Positions 12,201 to 23,252 of a DNA stretch of 64,000 nucleotides are shown here, in pieces (position 1 is the first letter of the stretch; every line of letters starts with the position of its first letter). Under the pieces are notes generated by a model, which saw only the letters and a list, made by a program, of their open reading frames with translations, was not told where the DNA came from and did no database searches. Location: the NCBI GenBank assembly GCA_911728435.2, contig OU452210.1, positions 11,160,001-11,224,000 on the forward strand. The letters run 5' to 3'. The position numbers and the translations under genes were made by a program. This stretch comes from Apoderus coryli. Taxonomy: Eukaryota > Arthropoda > Insecta > Coleoptera > Attelabidae.

Positions 12201-15200
12201 CACATACGGTACGTAATCAATCATAGAAATTTTTTTATTTTGACTAACATGCAATTGAACTGTAAATAAGATTTTGGTACAGTGTATAAGTGCATAATAA
12301 ATAAATAAATTCTGTAGTATCGAATAGAGAAATAAATAAATCGAATGATTTGTTCAAAGTAATTTTTGTTAAGTCTAAAACATTTATCGGATATTTTGTT
12401 TCAAGTTTAATCAAAATATTACAACATTAAGGTCAAGGGCTTTGTTTCTACTGAGATAAAAGTATCATCTGGCGTCCCCCAGGGATCACACTTGGGACCA
12501 CTGTTTTTTAATATTTACTTTTATTATATATATTTTTTACTTGAGCGATTTTCTCTTGTTCGCTGATGACCTCAAACTATTTACGATAGTCAACAAAACT
12601 GAAGATTGCGAGAGATTGCAGTCTGACTTCGGGGCTCTTCACGAGTGGTGTGTTTGGAATGATATGCATCTGAATGTTGATAAGTGTTGTTTTATGTCCT
12701 TTTCGAGATCAAGACGGGCCACTCTTTTCGATTACTCACTGAACCAGACGTCCCTTAAATTGGTTACTACAGTTAAGGATCTTGGAGTCATGCCTGATAG
12801 TGGTTTGACCTTTGTTCCACATATAACTTCAGTGGTCTCAAGGTCTCTGAAGGTTCTTGGCTTCATTAAACGTTGCTCACGGGAGTTCACACATGTCGAT
12901 TCTCTGGGGCTTCTTTACACAAGTTTGGTCAGACCGTGCCTTGAGTATGCGTCGGCTTTTTGGGTTCAGTAAGGCACCTCTTTGATAATTGATTCGTTGT
13001 GTTGTACCATATTGCTTTATAATAGTGAAGTATTGATCGTGTTGATTATTATTATCCATTTTATTTGTGATTGATTTTTATTTGACATTTTTCGATTGTC
13101 TAATTCTTTTGAAGTGTTTTATTGTAGAACTATTTATATGTATTGTAATTTTGTATAAAATGGGCGTTTGCCCGTAAATAAATAAATAAATATTGGTTTA
13201 TTATTTGTTCTTTCAATTTCGTAATAACTTTCTGAGACTTCTATGGAAGGAAGGAGGAGAAAATACTATTACAATACATCATTCTTTGTTGTTAGGAAGA
13301 GGATAAATAGTGCTGTGTAATTTACACATTTTTGAGTTTTCCTTTGTTGTAGAAACGTCAACAAATATGGTTAACCATACTTACAATTACAATATAAATT
13401 ATTATTGAGTTCATGCTGTTTCCAGGTGCTTCGTAGTAACTTGTTTTGTAACATTATTCTCCAAAAATGTACAGTTATTATTAGAATAAAATATATGCTA
13501 TATGATATTTAGATATCCGTGTATCAACAGAGTTAAGCATCTATAAAAAAATAATATGTTTTATTTTTAATAACAATTTTTGAGCTGTATAGACCTTAAC
13601 TAACGCTGGCGTTATTTTTAGAAACAAGTTATGATTGGTGGTAAACAATTGACTGTTCAAATGGCATCGGGGGCAAATAAAACGCTAACGGTTGTGCAAC
13701 CTTCTCATCTGGGAGGAGTTGGGAAAATAGTACGTTTACCTACAACTGGTGCAAATAATACGGATCAGCCTAAACTTATGGTTGTATCCAGACCTAAACA
13801 TCAACAAATTACCCAACCTACAGCTACTATAGGTATGTTAACATGATTAGAAAAAAGGAAACAAGATTATGATTTTGACATGTTATTTGAGACAAAATCT
13901 TTATATACGTATATATAGTTTATTGGGATTTTTATATTCAAATCGAGCAAAAATTCTTACATGAAATATTTATATAATTTCCTATTTGCTAAATATGTAC
14001 TCGGTATCTAAACAACATCGTGGAATCCATTTGCCTTTCTGCTTTAAAGAAATTATGTCATCATAAGATTAGGATTGTAAATGTTTTTTATATTGGTAAT
14101 TGGTAAACCCCGGGTCCATTTTTGTCAGGAAATATTCCGATCATTATTATTAAAACAATAACACACTTTGTTTTGTAACTTTGAGTACAAATCGCAACGA
14201 ATCATTGTAAAATTCTTTTAATTATTGTTAAACTTATAAACAAAAACTACAAAAACAATATTTTATTTTAAATATTTGACTGGTTTCAAAAATATTATTT
14301 TACGATAATTCGTTATGATTTGGGTAAAAAAAACGCCTAATGAAAAAAAATAATAAGTTGATTTTTAATTCATTAATAGCTGCTATTTCCACGGAGCATT
14401 CGGTGTCATTGAAATTCACGAATCTATTTGCGTATAGGAAAAACACAAGAGTAAAATTTGGCAGATAGGTAATTGATGTTATTAAAATGCAGTGTTGACG
14501 ATTTCTGTAACCCTGTATAATATCATTATCTAATATAATGTAATTAGAAAGAAGAGAAGATCTTAGATATTCTTATTGCTTATAGTTCTGATCATTAGTG
14601 TCTAAATACACCAAATGAACTGTCAGTATCAATGAAGCAATACACACACTATGCTATTCGGAATATTCTTTTATATGAAACTATTTTTTTTAATTATAAC
14701 TTAAAAAATTATTCATCTCCAGCGTCAACATCTCTCGAGGGTCCCGCAACTACAGATGCGGCTTTGGCAGCGTTAGCAGCTGAAGCTGGGCTTATTGATC
14801 CAGAACCCGAAACCAAAGTGGCAGATATGATGGATACGCAAAAAGCAATACTACTGGATGATTCATCCCAAGAATCAGCACTTGGAAGTGAATCTGTTGA
14901 AGGTGCATCTGGATTAGCTGGGGGTAGTCCTTATGTAAAGTTAGGTTTAAAAGGAGGTATGCCACCGAAGCATTATAAATACAGAAAATTAAGTCTCCGG
15001 GGTGGTAGTAAAGATGAAGATAATGTTAAGTCACCAACAACAACAGCTGAGGCCGATTCAACACAAAGTTCTCTCAATGGATTAACTAAAATAACTAAAG
15101 AACAACAGTCATCAGAAGAAGATGAAAATATGGACGTAGATATGACTCCAGATATCAAAGCGGAACCTACTGAAACTGATTTTAAATCCGAAGAACCTAG

Positions 15201-17535
15201 AATCGAAGATGCGAATAATGTAGATATGGACGTAAAATCCGAGGAGGCGGATAGTGGTTTCAATAGTTCTGTGTCATTATCGCAACGTACAGAATCATCT
15301 AATCAAGATGAAGATATGGAAAAGGCTGACGACCCATTGACAGCTTTAGCGTCAGCTGCAATAGATCATTCGAAAGATACAAAAAAGACTGATGTGAATG
15401 GTTCCCCACCACCACCACAACAACCAACTAAAGGAACTTGGTATACTGTTGGTTTCATAAAAGGAACGAGTTTTGATGTTCAAAATTATTTCTTGTACAC
15501 CGACACGGACAATATAACGCTGGATAACCTGCCTGATTTAAATAGTCATCCTAGAATTAATTTGGAGCCAGGCACTGCCTATAAGTTTAGAGTTGCAGCA
15601 GTCAATTCCGTTGGTCGAGGTGATTGGAGTGAGGTAATATCTAACAATTTCAAATATGCCTTTAAATTTTGACAATTTAAATCTAACTTAGGTGTCTGCA
15701 TTCAAAACATGTGTTCCTGGTTTTCCTGGTGCACCATCAGCCATCAAAATTGCAAAAGCCAATGATGGTGCTCATTTATCATGGGAACCTCCAGGATCCA
15801 ATCCAAGAGAAATATTGGAGTACTCAGTTTACCTTGCTGTTAAAGGAAAGGTATATATCAAAAATATTTTTGCCATATTTAGGAATATTCTGAGGTATCT
15901 AGACTATAAAATACATTTGAACGTTGTGTAAGGCCAACCTGGTGTATATACATATTTTTTACAACTATCAAATTCATGAATATAAATTCATATAAAAAAA
16001 AAACTACGACGTTATTCTTTAGGATATTGGTATATAAGTTGCAACAAAATCCACGTTTTTTAATTATTTTAAATACAAATTTGTACTAAGTTTATTTTGT
16101 TGCTTCATAGGACAAGGTTGTTGGTAATGCACCAAATCAATTGGCATTTGTTCGGGTTTATTGTGGACCAAGTAATCAATGCATTGTAACAAGTACTTCA
16201 TTACAAGCCGCTCATATAGACACGTCAACAAAAGCTGCAATAATATTCCGTATTGCTGCTAAAAATGACAAAGGTTACGGACCTGCTACACAAGTTAGGT
16301 GGCTTCAAGGTAAATAATATTTAATTGTAGTTATTTACACAAATATGCATGCATACCAGCGTAAACAATTATGCATATATGGCTGGAACAATAATAATAA
16401 AGGTCTTATGGGTTTCAGCTAAGTTATGATAGTTATGAAGCTAGCAAGCTTGAATATGCCTCAATTGTATGGTCTCCTATATACCAGACCCATATTGTAA
16501 AACTTGAGAAAATACAACGCAAATTTTCAAAGCATCTTTGTTATATAATTGATGGTCATTTTCCTTCACGAGGTATCGAACATAGACAGCTGCTCGACAG
16601 ATTTAATGTCGATCCTCTCGAATTCCGACGAGTGTTCAGTTATCAACTATTTCTATTTAAACTGATCAATTCTCTGATTGACTGCCCCCGACTTCTTTCG
16701 CAATTAAATTTTAACGCTCCTCTATACCATTCTCGTAACCCCTATTTATTTCAACCACCCCGATTTCGCCACAATTATGAAGGGAAAACACCACTGACAA
16801 GGGCTTGCACGCTATGTAACGGTTGGTTCTTAAATAGACATGTAAATTATTTCGGCGGAAGTGTTTCCTCCTTTATGACGGTTCTAATCTTTCACGTGTA
16901 TTTGATTTATAATAATTAATTTATACCATTGTCATATATATTTTCTTTTTTGTATTTTTGTGTTTTTTTGATATTTCTGGATAATTTATGCATAATATGT
17001 TTTGTCTTGTAATTGGGCGTAAGCCTGTTAGACATAATGAAGATTATTATTATTATACAGTTTGGCGGAGAAACTGGGACCAACGAGATCAAAATTTAGA
17101 TTTTTTTAATGACAAGGTTTTTCTTTAAGAAGTACTAACTTCGCCATTTGTATGGTATTTAGAGCAAAATTGAATTATCAACCCAAAACGCTGTGTGTTT
17201 TAACATGACTACAGGTACAGGCGCCAACATTTTTTACCAATGTGACTGTTATTTTTGTAGTACTATTTTGTAACTTAGGCGCCTGTATCTTTGTACTAAA
17301 TGAATTTGATGTTACAAAAACGTATACTCAACTCAATGTTTTTGGCCATTAGGATTCTCTATAAAACTAACGAAGCACTTTTCAAATTATTGGTAGATAG
17401 ATAGGTATTTTCGTAATAATTATTACATACATTCATTTTATTTTAGAGTCCAGTACTCAGAATAAATCTGCAAAACGGTTACCTGACGGCCAGCCACAAG
17501 CTATTAAAAAAGTAAAACTACAAGATGAAATGTAA
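6291..17535 (+). CDS. Hcf: Host cell factor (HCF-1 homologue)
   Basis: Twelve coding exons: 6291-6450, 6966-7114, 8367-9071, 10268-10405, 10528-10720, 10777-10971, 11571-12208, 13622-13832, 14723-15633, 15692-15850, 16111-16309, 17447-17535. Phases match and total 1248 aa. Residues about 10-345 form the six-bladed Kelch propeller ('[20 protein letters not shown]', '[19 protein letters not shown]', '[12 protein letters not shown]'). An FN3 half follows (about 350-400), then a low-complexity Thr/Ala/Gln region, an acidic region in exon 9, two C-terminal FN3 units (about 1010-1220) and a terminal basic NLS ('KKVKLQDEM'). HCF is a nuclear chromatin adaptor that docks transcription factors and Set1/MLL complexes. 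It is shorter than human HCF-1: no 26-residue HCF repeats and no obvious Taspase-1 site were seen. Introns 3, 7 and 11 carry LINE fragments. Confidence 0.93.
6451..6965 (+). other. Hcf intron 1
   Basis: 515 bp, GTAATG donor and TTTTCTAG acceptor; AT-rich, no recognisable insertion. Confidence 0.8.
7115..8366 (+). other. Hcf intron 2
   Basis: 1.25 kb. Contains the imperfect inverted repeat at 7487-7618 with hammerhead-like cores, followed by sequence (7580-7700) that recurs at 22166-22290. Nothing coding is recognised; open frames at 7283-7552 are in the repeat. Confidence 0.7.
7487..7618. repeat. Inverted repeat with degenerate hammerhead-like arms
   Basis: Two arms of about 62 bp (7487-7548 and 7557-7618) are imperfect reverse complements around a 7-8-bp spacer. 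On the minus strand the first arm reads CTGATGA, an extra T, a GCT/AGC stem, then GAAA: the order of a hammerhead core but with one inserted base. A 9-bp stem I can form across the spacer, but the base that should be U16.1 is not U. It probably belongs to a dispersed repeat family also present at 22140-22300. Confidence 0.6.
9291..9998 (-). mobile_element. 5'-truncated LINE 3' end in Hcf intron 3
   Basis: On the minus strand 9733-9945 encodes a LINE RT tail ('[19 protein letters not shown]', 'IPLQYKLI', 'FKKRIKEW'). It is followed by a 3' UTR ending in an ATT-rich tail at about 9333-9350. Both sides carry a long imperfect direct repeat beginning ATGAAAGATTTATGCA (9290-9332 and 9960-9998), readable as a target-site duplication of roughly 40 bp. 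No catalytic RT region remains. Confidence 0.8.
10972..11570 (+). other. Hcf intron 6
   Basis: 599 bp, very AT-rich; donor GTAATT, acceptor CTTTCCAG. No insertion recognised. Confidence 0.75.
12425..13195 (+). mobile_element. LINE fragment (RT palm to 3' end) in Hcf intron 7
   Basis: Starts inside RT domain 4 ('[15 protein letters not shown]', about 12458-12510). The catalytic 'FADDLKLF' lies at 12558-12581, then '[15 protein letters not shown]', '[13 protein letters not shown]' and '[13 protein letters not shown]'. A stop at 12970-12972 truncates the frame. The 3' UTR ends with 'GGGCGTTTGCCCG' and a (TAAA)n tail at 13173-13192. It is in the same orientation as Hcf, 5'-truncated, and carries frameshifts before FADD. 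Confidence 0.85.
13833..14722 (+). other. Hcf intron 8
   Basis: 890 bp, AT-rich, GTATGT donor, TCTCCAG acceptor. No repeat or coding segment recognised. Confidence 0.75.
16440..17060 (+). mobile_element. LINE C-terminal fragment in Hcf intron 11
   Basis: Codes '[15 protein letters not shown]', '[12 protein letters not shown]', '[16 protein letters not shown]' and '[14 protein letters not shown]', the C-terminus of a jockey-like RT. The 3' UTR ends 'GGGCGTAAGCCTGTTAGACA' and (ATT)n at about 17040-17057. The 'LEYASI-WSPIYQ' stretch is nearly the same as in the LINE at 57.9-59.1 kb, so the two belong to one family or close relatives. Sense orientation relative to Hcf; severely 5'-truncated. Confidence 0.85.
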
Positions 17536-18268
17536 TGATATATGGACTCTTGAGGGTATGTCAAGAAAAAATAGATATAAGTAATTAAATACATGGATTA
17601 AGTTTCGAGATAATTGTGGTTTTTCTACACAAAATCTGTACATTTCTTTTTTTGATTTTTATTTTTTCTGTTCTATATTTTTATAATATATGTTTTGATT
17701 TAAAATTTGGTTACACATATATAGATTTCTTATAACAATTTTTGTGATGTGATATTTGTCAACAAATGTATGAATGAATACAAATACAATTGTAGTATGA
17801 CTGCTCTCACTTTTCTCCTCATTTATTATTTAAATGTTCATTTATCCCATAATTTTTATTTTTAGAAAAATAAGGTGCTTAAAATATCTTTTATTAGGAT
17901 ATGACTTGATCATACTTTCGTTGTTTAGAAATGTTTGAAAATATTTGACTAAAATAATTTAATTAGGTACCTTTAGTTTATAAATATTGTTGTCATTTTG
18001 AATTATTTCAATTAATACACCTATTTTATAAAAAAAAAAGATAGTATTCCTTAAATTCAGTTTTATTATAATTTATGTCAAAACTTCTGATTAAACAAGG
18101 AATGAAATATTTTATATCATAGTTTATTAGATAAATTACGTCATACCCTGTAAAACATTCCTTGAAGGAAGGACTATTAAATATTTATATACGAATATGA
18201 CGTTTGCGTTTGATATTTTAACACGCTAAGCTCCTGGTGAGACATCAATCAAACAGTGATGTCCAAAC
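17536..18268 (+). other. Hcf 3' UTR and downstream flank
   Basis: AT-rich. No clean AATAAA near the stop was found, so the 3' end is not placed. Nothing coding recognised. Confidence 0.5.
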
Positions 18269-18352
18269 TATAGTACGACACAGTTAAGAATGATACACTT
18301 TTATATGGATAGCCCATTTAAAAGCGTATATTCTTAACTGTGTCGTACTATA
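18269..18352. repeat. Short hairpin MITE-like inverted repeat
   Basis: Arms 18269-18296 and 18326-18352 (TATAGTACGACACAGTTAAG and its complement) match at nearly all positions around a 29-bp loop. The outer ends are TATA, compatible with a TA-targeting Tc1/mariner-type MITE of about 84 bp. Confidence 0.65.
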
Positions 18353-18974
18353 ATAAGGTATGAACTACAATGCTATGTCATGAGAATTTACACGACCTAT
18401 CGTGTACGTATGCTTTCATGTCCGGAGTGGATGAAGGACATCATTTGTGTTTAAAACTAGTATTTTTGAAATGAACAATTTGAACAGAAAGAACAATAAT
18501 TATTTTGATTTAGGGAACATATAAATATCTATTTATGTGAATTTAGGACGTGAATTTAGTTGAGTATTGTGATGCACTCCATCTAATTGACTCATTGTTG
18601 TATTTTTAATATTTATTTAAAATGTACAATGTACTGCCTCCGTCGAGGTTAAACATGAATATAAATTCAATCTAAAAAATTTAACAATTATTAATTGTAA
18701 GAACTTCCATATATTTGGATTATTATACATACCTCTTTTTTTTTTTTTTGTACATATTATTTTTTATATCCTAGTGGTAGTAACATTATCTGAAGAAACA
18801 ATGAGACTTCACAAAATCGGTGATGTAGGTACACATTTAGTACTTCTACCATTATCGCCAGATAAGAAAATGTATTAACTTTAAAAAAGAACATTTTAAC
18901 CTTCATATATGCTGCGGTAGGAAATTTAAGAATCACGTATGCTCTTATATCGCCCGTAATCAATATCACAATAT

Positions 18975-19228
18975 GATATTTAGTTTCTAATATTACTTGT
19001 TATTTGTAAACTCATTTTCACAGAAGTTGTCCCTGCCTGAATATCGTGGATCAAGTTGCCTACATCTGTAGCTTTAGATATATCTTCAGAATTCTACTTC
19101 AATTCAATGTGGAACCATTGTTCTTGTAATTCTGGTATAATATTTACATTTGCAACAAATGTTCCCTAAAGACTTGGGTTGGGGCAACTGTCAAATAGCA
19201 GTACCTCATAGTTTACTCTGCGTGAGGT
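18975..19228 (-). pseudogene. Unidentified coding-like fragment with two in-frame stops
   Basis: Minus-strand frame reads 'TSRRVNYEVLLFDSCPNPSL', stop, 'GTFVANVNIIPELQEQWFHI', 'ELK', stop, 'EDISKATDVGNLIHDIQAGT', ending at a stop near 18975. Residue composition is protein-like and unlike the surrounding AT-rich filler, but I do not recognise the family. A possible further piece, 'CHRILSMFQNGLYIYDSIGE', lies upstream at 19614-19673. The near-perfect hairpin at 19254-19367 separates them. Likely a decayed or processed gene; a real gene with unusual exon structure is not excluded. Confidence 0.35.
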
Positions 19229-19253
19229 AGACATACGTTTGATTTAAAAATAT

Positions 19254-19367
19254 TGTTTTTATTAAGGCCAATGTAGAGTCCAATCTTAATTTAAATGTCG
19301 CAGAAAACGTATTTTTTCTGCGACATTTAAATTAAGATTGAACTCTACATTGGCCTTAATAAAAACA
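19254..19367. repeat. Near-perfect 54-bp-arm hairpin
   Basis: Arms 19254-19307 and 19314-19367 are reverse complements over 54 positions with one mismatch, separated by a 6-bp loop (CGTATT). Ends are TGTTTTTATTAAGGCC and its complement. No obvious target duplication. As RNA it would be a 54-bp stem. Confidence 0.9.
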
Positions 19368-19613
19368 TTAATTAAAAAAATAATTGTTGTTCTGACTTTT
19401 AGGGGATTTTAGTGATTAGATTATAATTATTTGTAGTTTCTACAACTTCTGTATCAATGAATGAAGGAAGCAGGTTGGGAATTCCAATATACCTTTTACA
19501 CTTCAAACACTTGTATGACAACTTGAACATTGAATAATATACAATACAATATATTACTCACAGTAACAAATTGAAAACTACCTCTCCAATGGAATCATAT
19601 ATATAGAGACCAT

Positions 19614-19673
19614 TCTGAAACATCGATAAAATTCGATGACAAGTAGGCTGGCTGAATTTAAATTATTGATTCT
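19614..19673 (-). pseudogene. Coding-like fragment, possibly linked to 18975-19228
   Basis: The minus-strand frame 'CHRILSMFQNGLYIYDSIGE' ends exactly before a GTAGTT donor-like site. Upstream frames (19680-19830, 'LLSFNDINDDTHFY') are open in a different phase. Family not recognised; offered only as part of the possible decayed gene. Confidence 0.25.
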
Positions 19674-19869
19674 ACATGGAATTTGATAGTGGTTAAGTGA
19701 TCTATAATATTTGAGTGTTGTGGTACAGAACACTAGTAAAATCTTCAGATAAAAATGAGTGTCGTCATTAATATCATTAAATGACAGGAGCTTTGACTTT
19801 CGAGTACATACCGTAAAAATAGATGATATTTGAAAATTTTGAATACCTGCTTATTTATAATTCACAAAA

Positions 19870-22140
19870 ATTAAAAGCTAACTATGCACTCAACCTTTTT
19901 TTTTTTTTTTTTTTCAAAAACCACAACCAACATCGTCTTCCTTTTTCAGCCTTATGTTAGAAACTGTGTCAACTATAGGTTAACAAAACTTATGCGAAAA
20001 ATAATATTGAAATTAAAATACTATTTTACCCAGTAAGGTATCATATCGTATCATATCATATCAGTAAAAAACTGATATGATTGAGCAAATGATTTCGACA
20101 AACTTTACAATAATAATGTACCCACATAATTGTTTTTTCATTTTAATGGCGTATAAATAGTACACAAATATTGCTATAGATATAGGTTATGTGTTGTGAT
20201 TCTGCGCCCCAACATAACATAATAATAAGTGGCGAAATACGAAAATTTTGCTGGTTGCATATTATTTGAGATACATGTCACTTTATTCAAAAAATCTCTT
20301 TAAACTGATTTGCTTCTCATATTTCATGTTATTATAAAATGTATTTGTGTCCGTAGCGGACAAAATCCCTTGTGTAGGTAAAATCAGTCATTTTGTCCGC
20401 TATGCCACTAAATTGTTTTTCATTGCATGTTATGTCTCTTACTAATTCTTTCATTTTTACTAAGTAAAGTTTATTATATTATATAGAGTACGTATTATGA
20501 AGCATTATGTGCTGAGGAGCAAAAACTGTTAGCGTGTTTTGGTTTGTCACTACAGAGGTATGTTTAGTTTAAGAACAGAATTTAAAGGCTATGATTATTT
20601 CTGTATTTTAATCACAGGAACTGAATCAGCTTGATGTTAGTTATTTCGGAGTCAATGTTTCCATAATAATTAGCAAATAATTTTTAAGTTTTTCATTTTT
20701 AAAATAGTGCAGCTTAACGTGTTAAATTACAATTGAAAATTAAATGTTTACTATTTTTTAGAATAGAATTTCAATGTTATTAACTCATTTTAGATTTGAA
20801 ATATGTTATATAGTCCTCCTAGAAGGAAGATATTGAACTATTTTTTGTTAATTATTGACATTTTAAAAGAAATATAATCGATATTAAGTACCAATTATAG
20901 TAGTTATGATTTTTTTTGTATTTTTTATTTTATAATATTTAATGTAATTTGAAAGTCTTTTTTATCGTGTTAATAAATAGAATTAATACAAGGCAAAAGT
21001 TCTCTGTTTTATAGAATTTATTTCATTTGTTCATATTAGATGTACAATGTATATACATTTATTAAGTAAGATTGTAATGTTGCTTAGGTTATATTAATAC
21101 TATAAATGGATTTAAATTATTTGTATTTGATACATATTGATGAAACAAAAGAAAATAATTCGAAAGTAAATTTTTAATAATTTTTAAATATAAGGGGGTT
21201 CAGCTAAAATATGTCATACGATTACATGAATGTCACTCCACCACAAATTTTAGATAGATGGTCCTAAGCGTCATTTTCATTATTTTTATTTATGCTTTGT
21301 TTTTGGGTGGTAACAAACAATAAATACTTTAAATAATTATATCAATGTTTTCTTCAACATCTTGTTTCCAGAATTATTGACTGTTTAGTTCGTTGTTGGC
21401 AAAAATTTCAAATTCTATCTGAGCTTTCTGTGTCTGAATCGACACCATGGATTTTTATATTTTGTTAATTTAAAGCAATAACTAAATAATTTAATTCCAT
21501 CATTTTTCCTCGTTTTAAGTTACCAGTATAATGCGTAATTTGCTTCCAGTTGGGAGTAATGTCATCGACAAAAGACTGGAAAAGCGTATTATTGAGCAGA
21601 GACCCAGTTAAGTTTAGTTTAGTCGGTAACCAAAAATTATGTTTATGCAACTAGAATTTTTTTGGGTTCCTTTGAGACTGAAACAGCACGCACTTTGTAT
21701 TTCATGCACTAATGGATTTAACTACCTTTTAAATTATAGTAACATTCACAAAATGGTTAGGAGCGCCGTCTTAATGCAGGGACATAGATTCCAACACGTG
21801 GTAATTTAATGAGTGTTCCTTAACACATTATCATGAATAGGTATGTGCCTTATGTTGATGTTTCCATGTTATTGTATGAGTCCAGGAGATCACACATTAT
21901 CTTTTGGCATACATTAAAAGGACGTTCATGGATAGCCAATGAACATCCCTCATTATGTAGTAGTTATTTATGTGATATCAATTATTTGTAGAACATAATA
22001 CAATCATCACTGATGCTTGGCTGTGGTATGATCGAATATTGAAGAAGAAATTTGTATTGATTGTGATATTTTTTCAAGTCAGATTAAGGAACTTATTGAC
22101 TGTGCTTTTGTATATATGTAGTTTTTTTGTGGTGTAATTG
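19870..22140. other. AT-rich intergenic spacer
   Basis: No gene recognised. Contains a T18 run near 19897, a small stem at 20354-20402 (13-bp arms TAGCGGACAAAAT and its complement), and the palindromic TATCATATC cluster near 20040-20075. Confidence 0.55.
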
Positions 22141-22300
22141 GCTTTGCTGTTGGACCATAAAGGCTATTATTAACTGTGTTAGGGAAACGCGCGTGGAGAT
22201 TAAAAAAGTGTTTTGGTTAAGTGGTAGAATGGGGTGTTCAATATTACTATAGGCAAAGGTTCTACTAATCGTTTATTATGTGTGATCTAATAATAATAGG
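22140..22300. repeat. Dispersed repeat shared with Hcf intron 2
   Basis: 22166-22290 resembles 7580-7700 along its length (shared blocks: GTGTTA, GAAACGCGCGT against GAAATACGCGT, AAAAAAGTGTTTTGGT, CAATATTACT, CAAAGGTTC). It has the GAAAC of a hammerhead-like core but the CTGATGA part is not recognisable. Confidence 0.55.
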
Positions 22301-22520
22301 ATAAATATTTTTTCACATGAACTATTGTCCTGGAAGATGCTCAATGGTTTTTCAAACACATCCGATAACACGTTCACATATCCAAAATCTAGTATCAATA
22401 AATTCGGAATATCTGTTTTCTGTCAATCATGTAGAAAGGTACTCATTATGCGGTCGAGAAACCCCTGAATAAAATACCAATATACAATTGAAATTGAATA
22501 GTTTAAATAAGATTGGTTTG

Positions 22521-22622
22521 TCAAAGTTTTGCACTTTCTGTTGGAGAATACTCAATTCACCGTTTCGACTTCGAGTCGTCTCTTCAGTTGCGGAACACCG
22601 CAAGACGGCGTTAATTTTTCAT
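22521..22622 (-). repeat. ~100-bp repeat, copy A (hammerhead-bearing)
   Basis: About 94% identical by eye to 27719-27820 in the same orientation. It starts at TCAAAGTTTTGCAC and ends near TTAATTTTTCAT. The two copies flank the LINE/P-element cluster 22.7-27.4 kb. Confidence 0.85.
22558..22610 (-). ncRNA. Type III hammerhead ribozyme, canonical core (copy A)
   Basis: Minus strand, 5' to 3': stem III 5' side CGCCGT, cleavage triplet GTC (C at 22604), stem I TTGCGG/CCGCAA closed by TGTT (22588-22603), core CTGAAGA (22581-22587), stem II GAC/GTC with an 8-nt loop (22567-22580), GAAA (22563-22566), and stem III 3' side ACGGTG sharing its first base with GAAA. All invariant hammerhead positions are present; position 7, here A, is known to be variable. 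The stems abut the core exactly. Helix III is open, hence type III. Activity and expression are unknown. Confidence 0.8.
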
Positions 22623-22682
22623 AATTCAATGTGATAAACACAAACGAACAATATAGTGAGAAACCTTACGGTTTCCGAACCA

Positions 22683-22995
22683 ACTATATTTATTTATTAA
22701 ATTAACGGGAAACCCCAATTATATTTACAACAAATTTCTTATATACATGTCAGTACCTAAGTCAAAATGAATTCATAATAAATTCAAGATCTGTTATGAG
22801 TTCTACTCAATACAACAATTAATTTGATGTTTAAATTCTAAAAGTGAATTGAAAAAGATATCTTATACAATCATGTTCATTCAGAGTGCGAAGAGTTCTA
22901 TCAATAGGAGAAAAGTATGTATAATTATTTCTACTTGTATGCTGAAAGAAGAGATCATCACGCACTGGCACATTGAAGTAAATCCTATAGTTTGT
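22683..22995 (-). mobile_element. LINE 3' fragment
   Basis: Minus-strand frame resembles the RT tail of relatives ('FNVPVRDDLFF', 'YTYFSPIDRTLRTLNEHD'), followed by a short 3' UTR ending in AATAAATAAATATA near 22688. It abuts the larger LINE whose 3' end is at about 23014. Confidence 0.6.
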
Positions 22996-23252
22996 GTTAT
23001 TGCATATAAGGCAAAAATAATAATAATAATGTCTTTATTGCAAATTAAAAAATTTTACAACAGGCAAAGTTGAGGCATTATGTCTCCTAGCTTCACCTAC
23101 TCTAATTATAAAGCTTATATTACCTTACTGTAATCAAAAAAAAAGAAAGAAAGAAGAAAAGTAACGCAATACACGTTGCTAACCGTTCCATATCATAGAC
23201 TATAGAATGTGTTCTATAAAATTAAGATTAAATACAATACATAAGAGAACAA

